From Gnetum montanum (Eukaryota > Streptophyta > Gnetopsida > Gnetales > Gnetaceae): DNA of 64,000 nucleotides. A program made the position numbers and the translations under genes. This document shows positions 12,090 to 23,087 of this stretch, one piece after another. Within the stretch, counting starts at the first letter, position 1; each line of letters opens with the position of its first letter. Under the pieces are notes generated by a model, which saw nothing but the letters and a program-made list of their open reading frames with translations, was not told where the DNA came from and did not search any database. Where the stretch lies: positions 18,742-82,741 of the forward strand of contig MNCI01010141.1 of assembly GCA_015680685.1 (NCBI GenBank), read 5' to 3'.

Positions 12090-13420
12090 TGTATAAGGCC
12101 ACAACCTTACATGGTGGTAGTTTTGCTACTTCTACTGCCAATATCCTTATTTATCCAATTAGCTCATTGATTTTACTTACTCAAGTTCTTAAGGGGATTT
12201 TTCTATCAAATTTTACTAACCATAATTGAGAGTCTAATCCCAAAAATCATGTCATCAACTTTTGCATTGAATGCATGATATTAGCTAACTATCTTCTATA
12301 CTATCCTTAAAAGCTTTTCCAACTCCTTAATTAGAAAAGAATTTGAATGGTATAGGATTCTTCCACATGGGTCTATCACCTCCTTCAACCAACTCTTCAG
12401 CATCTTCATGGAAAGTTTTAAATACAATATCACTAAGGGTAACACTTTGCAAAACTTCTTGATAATCAAATAGGCTTATGATAAATCCATCTTCAAGTGC
12501 ATTTATAGATGAACATCAGCCACAATGGAGCTTACTCATCCATACCTTGATGAAAACATTTTGAACATCTTTGAAGGCATCATGAATATGTACATTAGGG
12601 GAAAATTGGTCTATGCTAGGCTAGTTAGCCTCCATGATGTCATTACTTTAGCAAAACATATTGAAGAGGTGATCATCCAATGCAATAATCCATAATGAGT
12701 TAACTTTCATAATAAGATAAATATAGCAACTAGCAAGAAGAAATCATCTCATAATATAGGGAAAAGTATCACTTTATTCAATCAAAGTATAACTAGTTCA
12801 TCATTGAAAAATGAGAAGAATAAAAATGCAAATACTAAGTCTAATGATGCTAGAAAAAAAACATCTAACGAAGACCAAAAAACATGACCACCTAAGGATA
12901 AGTCAAAATATCCTAAGTTCTTAATCACATACATGTAGTTGTATAACATGTTATTGAAAATGAGAACATTGCCCTAAAAAAGATCTACAAAAAACTAAGG
13001 TTAAGATTTAAATGATTTCAAATGTTGATCATTAATCCTTCCCAATGGATGAAAGGAAACCCACTTATCCTTAAGTGGTAAAATTTTAAAAAAATTTGTT
13101 ATTATCATGAGGAAGTAGGACATGATACTGATAATTGTAACACAAGATGATGTTTAAGCATTGGTAGAGAAGGAAGAAATAATTTTTAATATACTAGTAC
13201 AACCAAGTAATTAAGACATTCAAATTTTTTAGAATCCACCAAACACTCATTCAAGGAGGATTTTAATCTTTCATTTTTAGAATAAGATAAAATATCCTAA
13301 AGAAACGTTTGTAATCCAAATGAACCCTTCTCAAAACACTTTCTATTCATCCCCTCAACCAAATCAAGAAAAAAATGAAAAAGCCTTTTACCATTAACCT
13401 TACTAATGAGGACATCACCT
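12090..13420 (+). pseudogene. gag: Ty3-type gag relic with zinc-knuckle-like C-terminus
   Basis: The plus strand reads EFEWYRILPHGSITSFNQ (about 12338-12395), the Retrotrans_gag pattern of a WY-LP-SI-SF block, and then LVYARLVSLHDVITLAKHIE (12609-12668), a helical capsid end. Further on, CYYHEEVGHDTDNC (about 13100-13140) matches the CxxH-type gag C-terminal motif seen in many plant Ty3 gags. Numerous stops and frameshifts are present. The relic ends abruptly where the element B LTR begins at about 13437. Its own LTR and pol are not identified. Confidence 0.65.
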
Positions 13421-13436
13421 AGCCCATGTCTAAACC

Positions 13437-14480
13437 TCAATATGTTTGTGTATTTTTGTGTTTGACTTTTAGTGTTGTTTTGTTGATGATGATTTTAGGA
13501 TATTTTGGCATTTTTGGTAGCCTTTTGGGATCATTTTGATGACTTTAGGATGTTCCAGGAGCTATGGGAACTTTTTTGGAGGTGTTTGGAGGTTCCAGGC
13601 TTCAAAACAAGAATTTTTAACTTTGACCCTAGCAGGATAGACGTCTTCACCGATAGTTAGATGTCTACACTACATATTAGACATCTTGTTCACCTCAAAG
13701 ACATCTACTTTGATAACTTTCTCACTTGAGAGAGACATCTCTTGTTTCTCAAAGACATCTTCTCTGATAACTTTTGCACTCGAGAGAGATGTCTTCTATT
13801 TCTCAAAGACATGTTTCATGGATTTTAATGAACATTCAATTGAATGATAAATTGAAGGAAAGATGAAGAGGCAAGGGGGAAAAAGGTATAAATAGACCTC
13901 TTGGGCCTTCAATTTGATCAAGATATTTTGAAGAGAGAAAGAGAGAGTGTAGGGAGTTGAAAGAATAGTAGAGAGAGAGAGAGAGATAGTCTTGGCATGA
14001 TGCCTTAATCATCATCCATGTGAGTGTGTGAGAGTTGGATTGAGTCTCATGTTTTTCCTTGCTAATTTGTGCTTCCTTTTAGCTATAATTTCTCCATTTG
14101 AGCAAGAATAAAGCTTTCATTTTATTTTCTTATTCAAATTTGCTATTTTTATGATGTTAAGAGAGCTTGGATTGTGGAATCCATGGGAGCTCCTCATTAG
14201 ATTAATATCAAAATAGCTTGGAATTGAAGACAATTACATTCAAGTGGATAATTCTCATCTCAATTTCAAAGGATGACTCTAAATTCTTAAGCTTGGATGA
14301 ATTCTCTCTTGCTACTTATTCTACTCATCCTAGGGTTTTAAAATTTTCCTTTGATCCCTAAGTTTGTCATATCTTGAAGAATTGGAAGATAATTATCGAA
14401 TTTGACATCCATTGGCTTGCAATAGCTAAGGTTTGAAGATCTTATGCTCATTTCTCTTAAGATCTAAAAATTTCTTCTCT
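13437..14480 (+). repeat. Element B 5' LTR (left end truncated)
   Basis: The sequence aligns by eye with the minus-strand LTRs of element E: both share a GGGATCATTTTGATGA block, a GGAGG-rich stretch, then repeated AGACATCT/AGATGTC motifs, and a TATA region followed by GAGAGA-rich leader sequence. Here the TATA box is TATAAATA at 13887-13894, with a (GA)n run at about 13970-13988 and AATAAA near 14106. The terminal TGGTGTAGG found in E is missing, so the left end is cut or diverged. The right boundary is approximate because no clear primer-binding site is preserved. Confidence 0.65.
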
Positions 14481-14558
14481 CATTCCTTGAGAAATGTAGA
14501 AAATTTTACCTTTCCATGTAGAATTTTATGAAAATTTCCTTTTAGATCAATTTCCATC

Positions 14559-15740
14559 ATGCCTCCAAAGTGGAAGACACTTCAAGCTTTGTCAAGAGAC
14601 ATTGATGACAAGTTATATGCTCCCAAGCTCATTGATGAGAAAATTGAAAAGCTTGGAGAGAAAAAATGACTTGTTTCTTCACCAAAAGCATCCAAGCAAT
14701 GGTACAAGTCATCCAATTCTTCACCAAGATATTCTTCAAGGCATTCCTCAATGCCATCCCTTGAAGATGATATTCCTTTTAAAGATGGATACTTTGAAGA
14801 AGGAGAAGCTCAAGATGATGCTTGTCTTCATGCTCCTAGTTCTAAAAATAAGTCTCAAGGCTTCAATTTTCCTAGGAAAGGGAAAAGGCACTTCCTTCTA
14901 AGCCTCAAAGGAAGTAAGGAGAAAGAATTAAAGCCACTCTTGAAAAAGCTTTTAGAAATGCTTCAAGGATGCCTCATTTTGAAGTCAAATCCTTCAATGG
15001 AATGGAAGGATCTAAAGCTTTTCTCTCTTGGCTGAAAATGATTAATAATTACTTTGAACTTGAAGATGTGAAAAATCATCAAATGGTTTCTTTTGCTGAA
15101 ACCAAATTGAAGGCATAACATTTGTATGGTGGGAGAAGGAATGTCATTATTTCAAGGTGAATGGTGGTACTCCTATTAAGGATTGGTCTTTAATGAAGTT
15201 CATGATCAAGAAAAAATTTGAGAAGACTCATCATAGACAAGAGGCCATCCAAAAATTTAAGTACCTAAGGTAAGGTGATAAGAGTGTGAAGGATTACTAC
15301 ATGGATTTTTGTAAATCTTTTCAGCTTGCAAAAGTTCATTGGGATGATTATGAACAAGCATATAACTTTCAAGGAATACTAAAAATGGAGTATCAATAAG
15401 AGTTAACCTTCTATGAGCCCCAAACATTGGATGAGGCTTTTGCATTGGCTCTTAGGGTTGAGAAGAAACTCCAGGGATATAATAGAGATCCAAAAATTTC
15501 TAAAGACAAGGACTCCAAAGCTTTGGAGAAGGGAAATGCCAAAGAAGACATAAAGGAGAAGTAAGAGAAGTTCAAGGAAGGCCAAGATTCCAAGAAAGAC
15601 TACTCCAAGAATGGAAAGGATCAAGGAAGTAACTATGTATCTAGAATTCAATGCTTCAATTGTAATGAAAAGGGGCACAAACAATGGAAGTGAAAAAAGC
15701 CAAAGCTCTTCAAAGGCAAGGCACTTTAGACCTTGGAAAA
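14559..15740 (+). pseudogene. gag: Element B gag
   Basis: An ATG at 14559 opens MPPKWKTLQALSRDIDD; a stop follows after about 36 codons, and the reading continues across frameshifts. A capsid-like block, FNGMEGSKAFLSWLKMINN, lies near 14992-15048, and the zinc knuckle is at 15652-15693 as CFNCNEKGHKQWK followed by TGA. The TGA (15691-15693) falls exactly where the fourth ligand Cys of C-x2-C-x4-H-x4-C belongs. The middle of gag (15110-15560) is out of frame and carries several stops. The product would have been the virus-like-particle structural protein; this copy is dead. Confidence 0.8.
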
Positions 15741-15889
15741 GTAAGCATCCTCCAATGAAGGTAATCCTCATGCACCAAGGATTGAAGATACCATTGAAAT
15801 TAATTCTTACCCTTTTATGGGAAATGTTAATGTCAATGAAGATCCTAGAAGAAATATTCTCTTTAGGATTAGAGCTAGATGTCTAGGTA

Positions 15890-17685
15890 GTGGTGAATGA
15901 TACATTTTAATTGATGGTGGAGCTCAAGAAAATTTGATTTCTTCAAAGGCTATTTCTAAGCTAGGTTTGAAGACATTTCCACATCCTAGGCCCTATAGAC
16001 TTCATTGACTACCTAAGGATCATTTCCAAGAGGTTAAGGAGAAGTGTATTTTATCTTTTAAAATTGGTTCTTTTGAAGAAAAGGTACATTGTGACATCCT
16101 TCCTATTAATTGGGCTAATGTTATTTTGGGAAGATCTTGGAACTTTGACAATAAGGCTTATTTTAGTGGTGTAAGAAATGTTGGGTCTATTTGAAGAGAA
16201 GATGGAATACATGAACTCATTCCTGTGACTTGGTAGAAGTATAAGGGAAATGTTCCTATTAATGCTTCATTGATCTTACTTAGTGAGCAAGAGTATCTAC
16301 AAGCACATGAAGAGGCCAGACATGGTTTTTTCATTAGGGAAACACTTGCAACAAGTGAAGAGGAGAATACAAATGAACTTCCTCCAGTGGTGCAACCTTT
16401 GGCATTGGAATTTGCTGATTTTTTCAAGGGAAAATTGGAAAGACTTCTACTAATGACATTTATCCAACATCAAATAGATTTTATACTATGAGCTACAATT
16501 CCAAATGAAAGAGCCTACCACATGAATCAAAATTAGAGGGAAGAATCAAGTAAGCAAGTGAATTACTATCTAATGATTTTAGTAAGAAATCCATCTCTCC
16601 TTGTGCCATTCTAGTTGTGTTAGTTCCCAAGAAGAACATCGATGAATTAAGGATATGCATAGATTCTAGGGTTGTTAATAGGATTACTAGTAAGTATAGA
16701 TTTTCTATTCCTAGGGTTGATGACATTCTTGATGTGCTTGGTAATGCTGAGATTTTTTTTAAAATAGATTTAAAAATTGGTTATCACTAAATAAGGATTA
16801 TATTAGCATATGAATGGAAAATAACCTTTAAAACACTTGATGGCTTGTATGAGTGGTTAGTCATGCCTTTTGAACCAACCAATGCTCCAACCACATTTAT
16901 GAGGTTCATGCATGAAGTGCTAAAGGATTTTTTGGTAAATGTTGTATTATTTTCTTTGATGACATTCTTATTTATAGTTCTAAGGAAGATGACCATGTAC
17001 ATCATTTGAGGATGATATGTTCCATGCTACAAGAGGTAAAGTTGGTGATTAATGTCAAGAAATGCCATTTCATGAAGAAATAAATTGTCTACCTAGGTCA
17101 TGTTTTCTCCAAGAACCAAGTGAAGATGGCACCAAGTAAGATCAAGGCTATTAAGAAATGTCCTTTACCGAAGGATGTGGGAGAGGTGAGATCTTTTCTT
17201 GGGTTGGCTGGCTTGTATAGGAGGTTTATTAGAATTTTAGTTTCATTACATGGCCTATGCTCTCTTGTTTGAAGAAAAATTCAGCATTTGTATGGAATAA
17301 TGAGAAAGAAAAATTTAGGCATTGAAAGAGAAAATTTGTAGTGCTCCAATTTTGGAAATTTCAAACTTCTCAAAACTATTTTAAGTGAAAGTAGATGCAA
17401 GTGGGCTTGCTATTGGAGGTGGAATTTCCTAAGAAGGTAAACCAATTACATTCTTTTCTAAAAAATTAAATGAATTTAGACAAAAGTATAGTGTGTATGA
17501 AAAGAGTTATATGTCATACTTCAAGCCATTAAACATTGGAGACATTACTTGTTAGGATCAAAGTTTCTTTTATTTACTAATCATAGAGCACTTCAATTTT
17601 TGAATTCTCAAAAGAAATTGAGTGCCAAGTACATGTAAGGGATAGAGAAATTGCAAGAATTTCATTTTTTAAAACATAGAAATTG
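15890..17685 (+). pseudogene. pol: Element B pol: protease, RT, RNase H (3' truncated)
   Basis: Blocks in order: aspartic protease LIDGGAQENLIS (about 15908-15945) with flap-like VILGRSW (about 16120-16140); RT entry LVPKKNIDELRICIDSRVVN (16622-16680); RT core with [10 protein letters not shown] (16952-16982), keeping the catalytic Asp pair; LGHVFS and RSFLGLAGLYRRFI (17094-17235); RNase H VDASGLAIGG (about 17390-17420) with PITFFSKKLNEFRQKYSVYE (17442-17501). Integrase is absent because the frame is broken at 17685, where the LTR of element C begins. Several frameshifts and stops are present. It is a chromovirus-like or related Ty3 pol by overall pattern; lineage is uncertain. Confidence 0.85.
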
Positions 17686-18519
17686 TGATGAACCATGATA
17701 TCGAGACTGTGATATCGTGTCCCCGATATTGGGTCCACGATATCGGATCCAACCATGCGATGTCAGATACCTGATATCAGGGCCTGTCTCCTCACCTATA
17801 AATAAGAGGCAGCACCCTTGGTTTTCACATTAGAAAGTTAGTCCTTTAGCCGAAATCTTGTCATTTTTTCCCTCTAGAGTTAGAATTATTTGTGTGTGCC
17901 CGTAGTAGGAGTCATAAAGTGAACAGATCTTTATTCGAGCATTGTGTACCTGAGCACACTTTGTGTACTAAAATAAAGATGAACTTATGATAAACCTTGC
18001 AGCATTCAAAATAGATTAATTAGTGTTAATGATTATTTAATGCTTTCCTAGTTGATTAATGATTTCTCTTACCCTACAACTCTCTTAGTTAAATACACTC
18101 AGTACAACTGCTTCGAGCATGCGTGTAGCACTTGGTAACCTAGTAACGATTAGCATTTGGTAATCCTAGTAGTGTTGCACTAGTTCAAGATGTGTACGAC
18201 AAGTGTGAATGAATACTGGTGTTAGGAGTAATTAGAACTTAGTTAATGAGTAGTTAAATTAGATTAGTTACTTAGTTATCTCTCTCTCCCCCTCACTAGC
18301 GTAGGATATAAAACACATAAAAGCTATAAAAATCATATGCCTCAAGCTTACTTAACCATACAACTATGACATACAAGTAAGTTTGGGAAGACAACAATTA
18401 ACCAACCCATTATTGTTCCATAAAGGCGCATAGGCACTTAGTCCTTGGAATTCGACTTGATCGTGCATGAAATGCTCGTATTCGTATGGTTGAGCATAGG
18501 GGTACCTCGCCGCTCATCA
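17686..18519 (+). repeat. Element C 5' LTR
   Basis: An 834-bp LTR begins TGATGAACC, directly after the interrupted RNase H of element B, and ends CTCATCA; TGATGA and TCATCA are perfect inverted ends. A TATAAATA box is at 17797-17804 and an AATAAA near 17971. The primer-binding site follows after one base. The matching 3' LTR is not in the window because the element stops at 24002. The five bases before it (AATTG) would be its target duplication, which cannot be tested. Confidence 0.8.
17697..17778 (+). promoter_or_regulatory. 14-bp-period GATATC repeat in element C U3
   Basis: GATATC or a one-base variant occurs at 17697, 17711, 17725, 17739, 17759 and 17773: steps of 14, 14, 14, 20 and 14 bases. 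The units share GATATCG-GGTCC-like content. The array ends about 20 bases before the TATA box (17797), the usual place for LTR enhancer repeats. Each core is a palindrome, so a dimeric regulator could bind; that is inference. Confidence 0.7.
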
Positions 18520-18520
18520 T

Positions 18521-18538
18521 TGGCACCATTACCGAGGA
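18521..18538 (+). other. Primer-binding site of element C (tRNA-Asp type, decayed)
   Basis: TGGCACCATTACCGAGGA lies one base after the LTR. It matches the tRNA-Asp-complementary PBS common in Athila/Tat-like Ty3 elements (TGGCGCCGTTGCCGGGGA) except for four G-to-A changes, two of them at CpG. This fixes the element strand and the LTR end. Confidence 0.8.
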
Positions 18539-18651
18539 CTTAGTTGTTTGTGTGCTAAGTAGAACTTAGAAAAGCATTCACATCATTGGAATGAGCCCTT
18601 AGGGTTGGTTAAGTAAAAGATAATAGTACATTAGACACTGAACAAGACAAG

Positions 18652-20580
18652 ATGTCTTCTTCTTCGTACAAAAGCACTTCACCACCTAGGACTAACACAA
18701 GAAGAAATTAGCAACATGATATACATGATGTTGATCTACCAATCCCTCAATAGTTTTGTGTGGTATATATTTATCCTGATGAATATATACCTAACTTCAC
18801 CTTTATTCTCCATTAAGATGAACAACTGCATTGTCGTGGCTTAGAAGGTAACCTAGTGTTACCTCCTAACCGTTCAATCCCAAGCATGCTTCTTCGTGCT
18901 CTCACACGAATAAGCATGCAACACTTACACGCAGAATACATTATGCAAGACTATGATTCGAGAGACTATTGTCCCATAGAGGTGCAACATCAAAGGGATT
19001 TGCAATAGGAGAGACACCATAAGTCTTTGAAGAGAAAATAGTGCAAGACTACCCCCCCACCACTCCCCCCCCCCCCCCCCCCCCCCCCCATTTTAAGTGA
19101 AATTGAGGATGATGAACCTGCCTTAGGTAGTCATCCACATAATGATTTTCCTCCCCTTGACTTTGGCCAAGGGGTTGTGTATCAAAACCTTCATTCTACT
19201 ATTCATAACCTAGGTGCTGATACCAATGGACACAAAGTGTCTAAAAAAGGAACAAGGACTCCTGACAAAGGTGGGCATTCTGATTGCAATCGTGATTGAG
19301 GCAGAGACCACTAAAGAGAAGGTATTAGAGACTGTCATGGTGGTAGTTCTCCTTATTCTTCACCTTCATTGTCCCCTTCACCCTCTCCTTCAATGTCCAA
19401 ATGTAGCCATAGAGAAACAGATCGTGAGGATAAGGGTAAGCAAAGTGGAATTCATAGATGAAATAGCCAAGACAGAGGACAAGGGCACTCTAGGGAATCA
19501 TGACATATAAGAAGAAAGAGTAGGGATATCATAGGCATCATAGACACCATGAATGAAATGATAATGATGAACCCCTACTTGCTACTTGAAGCATGCTAGA
19601 CATAATTGAGGCTATGAGAGTTTCAACAAGGCACTAGAGAGATAGTAGGATCAAGAGGTTAGACATAAATAACATCCCACGATTTGAAGGGGGATATAAC
19701 GCTGATTCTCAAAATTACTTACAAGCATTTCATGATGCGTGTGCCTTGCAAAACATAGAGAACAAGTGGCAAACACTTAAGTTGTTCCCACGGACACTAG
19801 TAAAAGAAGCTAAAAGCTAGTACTGGTCCTTAGAATTGGAATCCATTTGTAGGTGGAGTACTATGTTAGAATTATTCAAAAATAAGTACTAAACATACTC
19901 CCATGTGTCTAACCTATGAAAGAAAATCCAAGGATGGAAACAAGGAAGTCATGAACCCTTAGATGCTGCCATGGGTCACTATTATGCATTATTACATCGT
20001 TGTCCTGGCCATGGTTATTTGCAGTGGGATTAGCTATGCCATCTCGTAGATGGGCTTAGGCATGAAACAAGAAGAACCCTTGAGACTTATGCCCAAGGAA
20101 GACTATTCGAGCTTAGGTCCCATCAAATTCCCAAACTACTAGAGCAAGTTGCTAAGGAAGAAGGTGAGCTATGAAAGAGAGAGAGTGTGGAAGAATATAA
20201 TCAAGATCCTTCTCTCTGGAAGAAGGGAGTAATATTTTGTAAGGATGAGGAAGAGTCACCACTTAAAGAGATGGTGAATAGAAAAACCTTACCTATCCAA
20301 AAGTTAGCATCAAAAGTATCGGCAAAGGTAGAACAAATGTGGGACTCCCTAGATAGTAGGTTTCAAACTATTCTCAAAGTAGTAGAGGAGTTTAGAGAGT
20401 GAGGTAGTGATTTTGACAAAAGAAAAAAGAGAGAAGCAGAAAATGCATGTAACAAGGGTAAGGGAAAAGTTGCTATTATTGAAGAGGTTGTGGACTCAGA
20501 TACAAATGATGATAGTGAATGTGAGATATGTTAATACGACCATCCTAAGGGATGTTGCCCTATGATCTCACATCTATAAG
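18652..20580 (+). pseudogene. gag: Element C gag
   Basis: An ATG at 18652 opens MSSSSYKSTSPPRTNTRRN; the frame continues through stops that mostly sit where Gln or Arg codons fit. A 25-base C run (19065-19089) encodes Pro and keeps the frame into ILSEIEDDEPALGSH. The capsid block IPRFEGGYNADSQNYLQAF starts at about 19675 and is followed by WQTLKLFPRTLVKEAKS and LFKNKY. A variant zinc knuckle, CEIC-x3-H-x3-CC, is at 20520-20558 with a TAA inside it. Length and order fit an Athila/Tat-like gag. Confidence 0.8.
19065..19089 (+). repeat. Poly-C run (25 C) in gag
   Basis: After ACCCCCCCACCACT the sequence holds 25 consecutive C. In the gag frame it codes for eight Pro codons and joins both sides in phase. 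Such runs are prone to length change and to sequencing error; the opposite strand is a G-run. Confidence 0.9.
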
Positions 20581-21237
20581 AGTCTGGGGTGTATGCACTT
20601 AATCCATGATTAAACAAATAGCAAACATCCTGATGGTTACCTTATCCCTAAGGTAACCCAAGGAAGTTCCACCAACCTTTAACATATTATCCAAGAGGAA
20701 TTCCATCACATTTGATTGAGCAACATCAATAGTGGCAACACCCATAATCATGGAGAATGCCACCACCAAGGCAACAATATCCTTACTGGAAACTTGACCC
20801 ATATGGATATTATGTGAAACATTCAATCTCTCCACGTGACTCTGTTAGTTATATTACTCCTCAACATCAGTACCAAGCTTACAAGTACTATAGGACTCCC
20901 TCTCCTAAGGGAGATATTCCACAAGTGTACCATCCTTCAAATCCAGCCACATCTCTCCCACCAATAGCTCCATTACCACCTACTCTAGCAATGCAAGGTG
21001 AACTCCCTACTTAGCCACAAAAACACAATGCCACAAGGGTTTTTAATCTTCAACCTACTATTGGTTCTAAGAACTGTATGAAAAAAAGACCTTTTTTAGA
21101 ACCAGCAGTCCAACCAAGCCTTGGCAACCACAAGAGGCTGAGTCTTTGGACATCTCTGTATCAAACGAAGCTTCAGAGCCCCCTTCAAGCCTAACACTGC
21201 ATTCAACACATACGATCATGTTAACACATGCCGTTAC
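20581..21237 (+). pseudogene. Element C Pro/Tyr-rich gag-protease linker
   Basis: After the knuckle, the plus strand carries a Pro- and Tyr-rich stretch (MPPPRQQYPYWKLDPYGYYV at 20757-20816, then PSNPATSLPPIAPLPPT near 20936-20986) without a domain I recognise. It joins gag to the protease and is broken by stops. Similar low-complexity linkers are usual in plant Ty3 polyproteins. Confidence 0.5.
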
Positions 21238-21640
21238 TGATAGGATTAAAGCTAGCCACCTTCCCAAAAAATTCTCTGATCTTGGGAGTCCCCTAATATA
21301 GCTACAAATCGCTAGGAATGAGCCATGCAAAGCTCTTTTGGATTTAGATTTTGGCATCAACCTAATATCCCAAGAAATGTACAATGCCTGGAACCTACCT
21401 CCATTAAAAAAGAGCAACATCCATTTAGAGTTGGCTGACCATTCCATCACTGTTTCCTTGAGATTAGTGGAGGACATTGTTACCACTGTTTGTGGATGGT
21501 CGTATCCAGCTAACTTCCCAGTAATTCAAGTGAACAATAGTAAGGGTGATTTCCCAATCATAATGGGAAGGGCATGGCTATGAATTATTGATGTGTGCCT
21601 AGGAATCCATAATCTTTCCCTAGAAATATCCAAGGAAAAT
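21238..21640 (+). pseudogene. pol: Element C aspartic protease
   Basis: Block CKALLDLDFGINLISQEMY (about 21329-21385) corresponds to the retropepsin active site (family form LLDLGAS-NLM) with the DLG triad altered to DLDFG. The flap/second block DFPIIMGRAWL is at about 21549-21581 (family form ILGRPWL). The role is polyprotein cleavage. The following bases (21641-21860) have no recognised domain. Confidence 0.7.
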
Positions 21641-22460
21641 ACTTTCAGAAAGATCGAGAAGAAGAAAGTACCATGCATTGCATACAGTGACATAGGGTGT
21701 AATTACGTGCAGGGATCATGGGTTGTGAAAAGTTTAACATTGCCTGCATGTAATCAATGTGCACAAGTGATCAATATACAAAGGTGCCTATATGCATCAG
21801 GCACACGACAAGAAGACACCCAATGGATGATAGCTAATTAAGAAAGAAACTCACTTATATGCATGGAACTAACAGAGGGTTTGACTTGTGCTTACATAGA
21901 TAGCATAGATGCATTAGAGCAAGTCCACCACCAACTTCCAAGTCCTAACCTTGAAAACATCAACTGGGGGAAGTTGGAAATTCCTAGTAAATTTAAACAA
22001 GAGCCCTTAGAGCTAAAACCATTACCCACTAGTATAGAGTACATGTTCCTTAAGAATGAAAAATCGGTAATCATTAATGCAAAACTTACTTTGCAACAAA
22101 AGGAGAGTTTGCTAAAGGTAATAAACAAGTGGTCAAAAGCCTTCACCTAGTCATATCTAGGATTAATTGGAATAGATCCTAGGATATGCTAGCATAGGAT
22201 TTACACTGACTCCTCCATGAAGCCTTGAAAACAACCATAGAGGCGATTGAACCCAGAGTTGAAGTAAGTAGTAAAAGAAAAAATTGAATAGCTTCTAAAG
22301 GCTGGGTTCATATACCCCATTGCTAATAGTGAATGGGTTAGCCCCTTAGTAATCGTTCCTAAAAAGGGAGGCAAATGGAGGGTGTGTATAGATTTTAGGC
22401 TACTAAACATGGCAACATTCAAGGATAACTTTCCATTGCCATTTTTTGACCAAGTCTTAN

Positions 22461-22518
22461 ATTGGTCTTCTGAGGCTATTTGTATTTGGTTGTATCTACT
22501 ATATCCATCTAGAAAACT
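22461..22518 (-). other. 58-bp inverted segment between two single Ns
   Basis: Read on the plus strand this segment breaks the RT. Read on the minus strand it gives FLDGYSRYNQIQIASEDQ, the RT palm block that belongs at this very place. Its minus-strand end also overlaps the right flank by about 10 bases (AGAAGACCAA). Single Ns sit at 22460 and 22519. A flipped small contig is the simplest explanation; a true micro-inversion is less likely. Confidence 0.85.
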
Positions 22519-22992
22519 NTAGAAGACCAACCCAAAACTACATTCACTAGTCCTTGGGGAATGTTTGCATACAAACAAATGTTGTTTGGCTTATGTAATG
22601 CCCCTGCAACATTTTAGTGCTTAGTTCTAAGCATATTCCAATAGCAGATAGGAAATGGTGTGGAAGTCTTTATGGATGACTTCTCCACTTATGGAGCAAA
22701 TTTTGATCAAGCCTTGGACCGGTTAGAGCAAGTGCTAAAAATATGTGTAGAAACTAATTTGAGACTCAACTGGAAAAAGAGCCATTTGATGGTCTAAGAA
22801 GGTGTAGTACTTGGGCATAAAATCTCACATACATGGATAGAGGTAGACCCTGAGAAAATCAAAGTCATCCAAGGAATTACCTGTCAACCAAAAACTATCA
22901 AAGACATTCAGTCATTCCTTGGACACACTAGCTACTATAGAAGATTCATAGAAAACTTTTCAAAGATTGCCAAACCATTAGTAGAGCCAATG

Positions 22993-23087
22993 AAAAAGGA
23001 TGTATCCTTCGAGTGGATCAAGAAATGCGAACTTGCTTNTAAAAAAGGATGTATCCTTCGAGTGGATCAAGAAATGCGAACTTGCTT
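22993..23087. other. 46-bp duplication across a single N (23039)
   Basis: Bases 22993-23038 are repeated exactly at 23042-23087, around N at 23039. In the RNase H approach the repeat duplicates KDVSFEWIKKCELA. Unmerged overlapping contig ends are the likely cause. Confidence 0.85.

Noticed and set aside
17681-17685. AATTG as the target duplication of element C
   Set aside because: The right end of C is not in the window, so the match cannot be tested.
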